Below, one piece after another: positions 4,951-5,804 of a stretch of DNA of 5,804 nucleotides. The first letter of the stretch is position 1, and every line of letters starts with the position of its first letter. Below the pieces are notes generated by a model. That model had not been told where the DNA came from and did no database searches. It saw nothing but the letters and a program-made list of their open reading frames with translations. The translations under genes were made by a program, and so were the position numbers. This DNA comes from an uncultured Traorella sp. (GTDB lineage: Bacteria > Bacillota_I > Bacilli_A > Erysipelotrichales > Erysipelotrichaceae). The DNA is taken from positions 1 through 5,804 of the forward strand of contig CAMEUL010000104.1 of the NCBI GenBank assembly GCA_945938205.1, written 5' to 3'.

Positions 4951-5804
4951 ATGGCAAAGCAGAAAAACAGCAAAAAAAATACGAAGAAACAAATGGATCA
5001 GGAAATCTTGGCAATGATTTATGCATTGCTGCTGATCTTTTTATCTCTGATTGGCATTCTTGAACTGGGCCCTGTAGGAATTGCTTTAAGCCGTTTGATG
5101 TTGTTTTTGGTTGGTTATCTTGAAAATGTAGTGTTTGGACTGATCATTATCATAAGTTCTCTTTCTTTATTCAAGAAAGATTTGACGAAATTAAAAACAC
5201 GTTATGCATTCGGTATTGTTTGTTTCTTTTTTGCATGGCTGATTTTAGTTGCTGCTCCTGACAATAAGGAGTTAGTAGGAATCGATGTCATTCGAAATTT
5301 TCTTGAAAACACAAAGGCCATTTTCAATGATACCTTGATTGTTTCTATTGGGAATGGAGGATTATTGGGAGCTCTGCTTGATGGCCTTTTCAGTCGCTTG
5401 TTTGATGCAGCAGGCACTCGAATTATGGTAGTCATGTTTATAATACTGGGAATTGCCATGTATTATGATCTGATTCAAAATCTTTTTGGCATTACAAGCA
5501 AAAAAGCAAAAGATGTGAAAGAGAAAAGAACAATCAAGAAGAAAGAAGAAAAACAGTTCAAAGATTTCTTTACAGAAGAAGTGGAAGAATACGAAGAACC
5601 GCTTTCTTTTGAATCAAATCAGGCAAAATTTGATTTTGATCAATTAAAACCGGATAAAGTTGAAGAAGAAGATAGAATTCTTGTCAAAGATCCTTTAGAT
5701 ATGACTGTGATGCCATCCAGCGAAATAAAGCAGGAAAAAGAGGAAGATAAGGATCTTCAGATCGAAACTTCATTTTTGGTTGACTATACGAAATATAAAT
5801 TGCC
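4951..5804 (+). CDS. ftsK: FtsK/SpoIIIE-family DNA translocase, N-terminal part (3' end outside window)
   Basis: FtsK/SpoIIIE proteins are septum-anchored hexameric ATPases that pump chromosomal DNA during division or sporulation. The first 284 codons are present and open to the window edge. A short Lys-rich cytoplasmic head (1-14) precedes a hydrophobic membrane domain with predicted helices near 19-39, 42-74 (one or two), 85-102 and 156-175, with GNGGLLGALLDG (134-145) between the last two; this G-rich segment is characteristic of the FtsK_4TM domain. Next comes the usual low-complexity charged linker (about 184-275, rich in Lys and Glu). The window ends at YKLP (282-284 plus a partial codon), which matches the Y-x-L-P sequence that opens the translocase region. 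The motor (Walker A/B) and gamma domain are off the edge. Context supports the call: an RNase J2-like gene lies upstream, as near spoIIIE in B. subtilis. Whether it acts as SpoIIIE or vegetative FtsK/SftA cannot be told here. Confidence 0.9.
   Translation, partial: MAKQKNSKKNTKKQMDQEILAMIYALLLIFLSLIGILELGPVGIALSRLMLFLVGYLENVVFGLIIIISSLSLFKKDLTKLKTRYAFGIVCFFFAWLILVAAPDNKELVGIDVIRNFLENTKAIFNDTLIVSIGNGGLLGALLDGLFSRLFDAAGTRIMVVMFIILGIAMYYDLIQNLFGITSKKAKDVKEKRTIKKKEEKQFKDFFTEEVEEYEEPLSFESNQAKFDFDQLKPDKVEEEDRILVKDPLDMTVMPSSEIKQEKEEDKDLQIETSFLVDYTKYKL

Noticed and set aside
5202..5459. 85-codon minus-strand frame opposite ftsK
   Set aside because: It lies opposite the membrane domain of ftsK, shows no recognisable domain and no start signals.
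1..5804. Mobile element, CRISPR array, tRNA/rRNA, riboswitch or phage-derived genes
   Set aside because: I found no regularly spaced repeats, terminal inverted repeats, integrase or transposase motifs, cloverleaf sequence or long structured leader; all gaps are under 110 bases and explained by promoters and terminators.

Overview
The window is an AT-rich, tightly packed, entirely plus-strand stretch of chromosomal housekeeping genes from a low-GC Gram-positive bacterium (Bacillota). Close matches to Bacillus-type RNase Y, YmdB, MiaB and RNase J, strong AGGAGG-type ribosome binding sites, sigma-A promoters with TATAAT boxes and a clostridial-type 2[4Fe-4S] ferredoxin all point there. The gene order (rny, ymdB, ferredoxin, miaB, RNase J, ftsK/spoIIIE) makes me favour an Erysipelotrichia-like gut anaerobe, but that placement is inference.

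Layout: 1-651 is the 3' part of rny (RNase Y, HD nuclease domain and C-terminus; the membrane anchor, coiled coil and KH domain lie off the left edge). Its stop overlaps the start of ymdB (651-1427), a calcineurin-like phosphodiesterase, and a hairpin terminator sits on the ymdB stop codon. The 108-base gap 1428-1535 holds a small palindrome and a good extended -10 promoter driving a 56-residue ferredoxin (1536-1706), which ends in a strong terminator. miaB (1760-3196, tRNA 2-methylthio-N6-isopentenyladenosine synthase) follows closely with no clear promoter of its own, and also ends in a terminator over its stop codon. The U-tract of that terminator merges into the next promoter, which drives an RNase J-family gene (3279-4940) and, 10 bases later without a terminator, the 5' part of ftsK/spoIIIE (4951 to the window end).

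Functionally the window joins mRNA decay (RNase Y, an RNase J paralogue, and YmdB, which is genetically tied to RNase Y) with tRNA modification by an iron-sulfur radical-SAM enzyme and a small ferredoxin that could feed electrons to such enzymes. A DNA translocase closes the window. There is no mobile element, CRISPR array, RNA gene or obvious foreign DNA.

I see no new multi-gene system. The most notable observation is that the RNase J protein has lost several metal ligands of the beta-lactamase-fold active site (V74, E158 and K384 where catalytic RNase J1 has His, Asp and His). It is therefore probably a non-catalytic, RNase J2-like partner. Its position beside ftsK/spoIIIE recalls the B. 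subtilis rnjB-spoIIIE neighbourhood.
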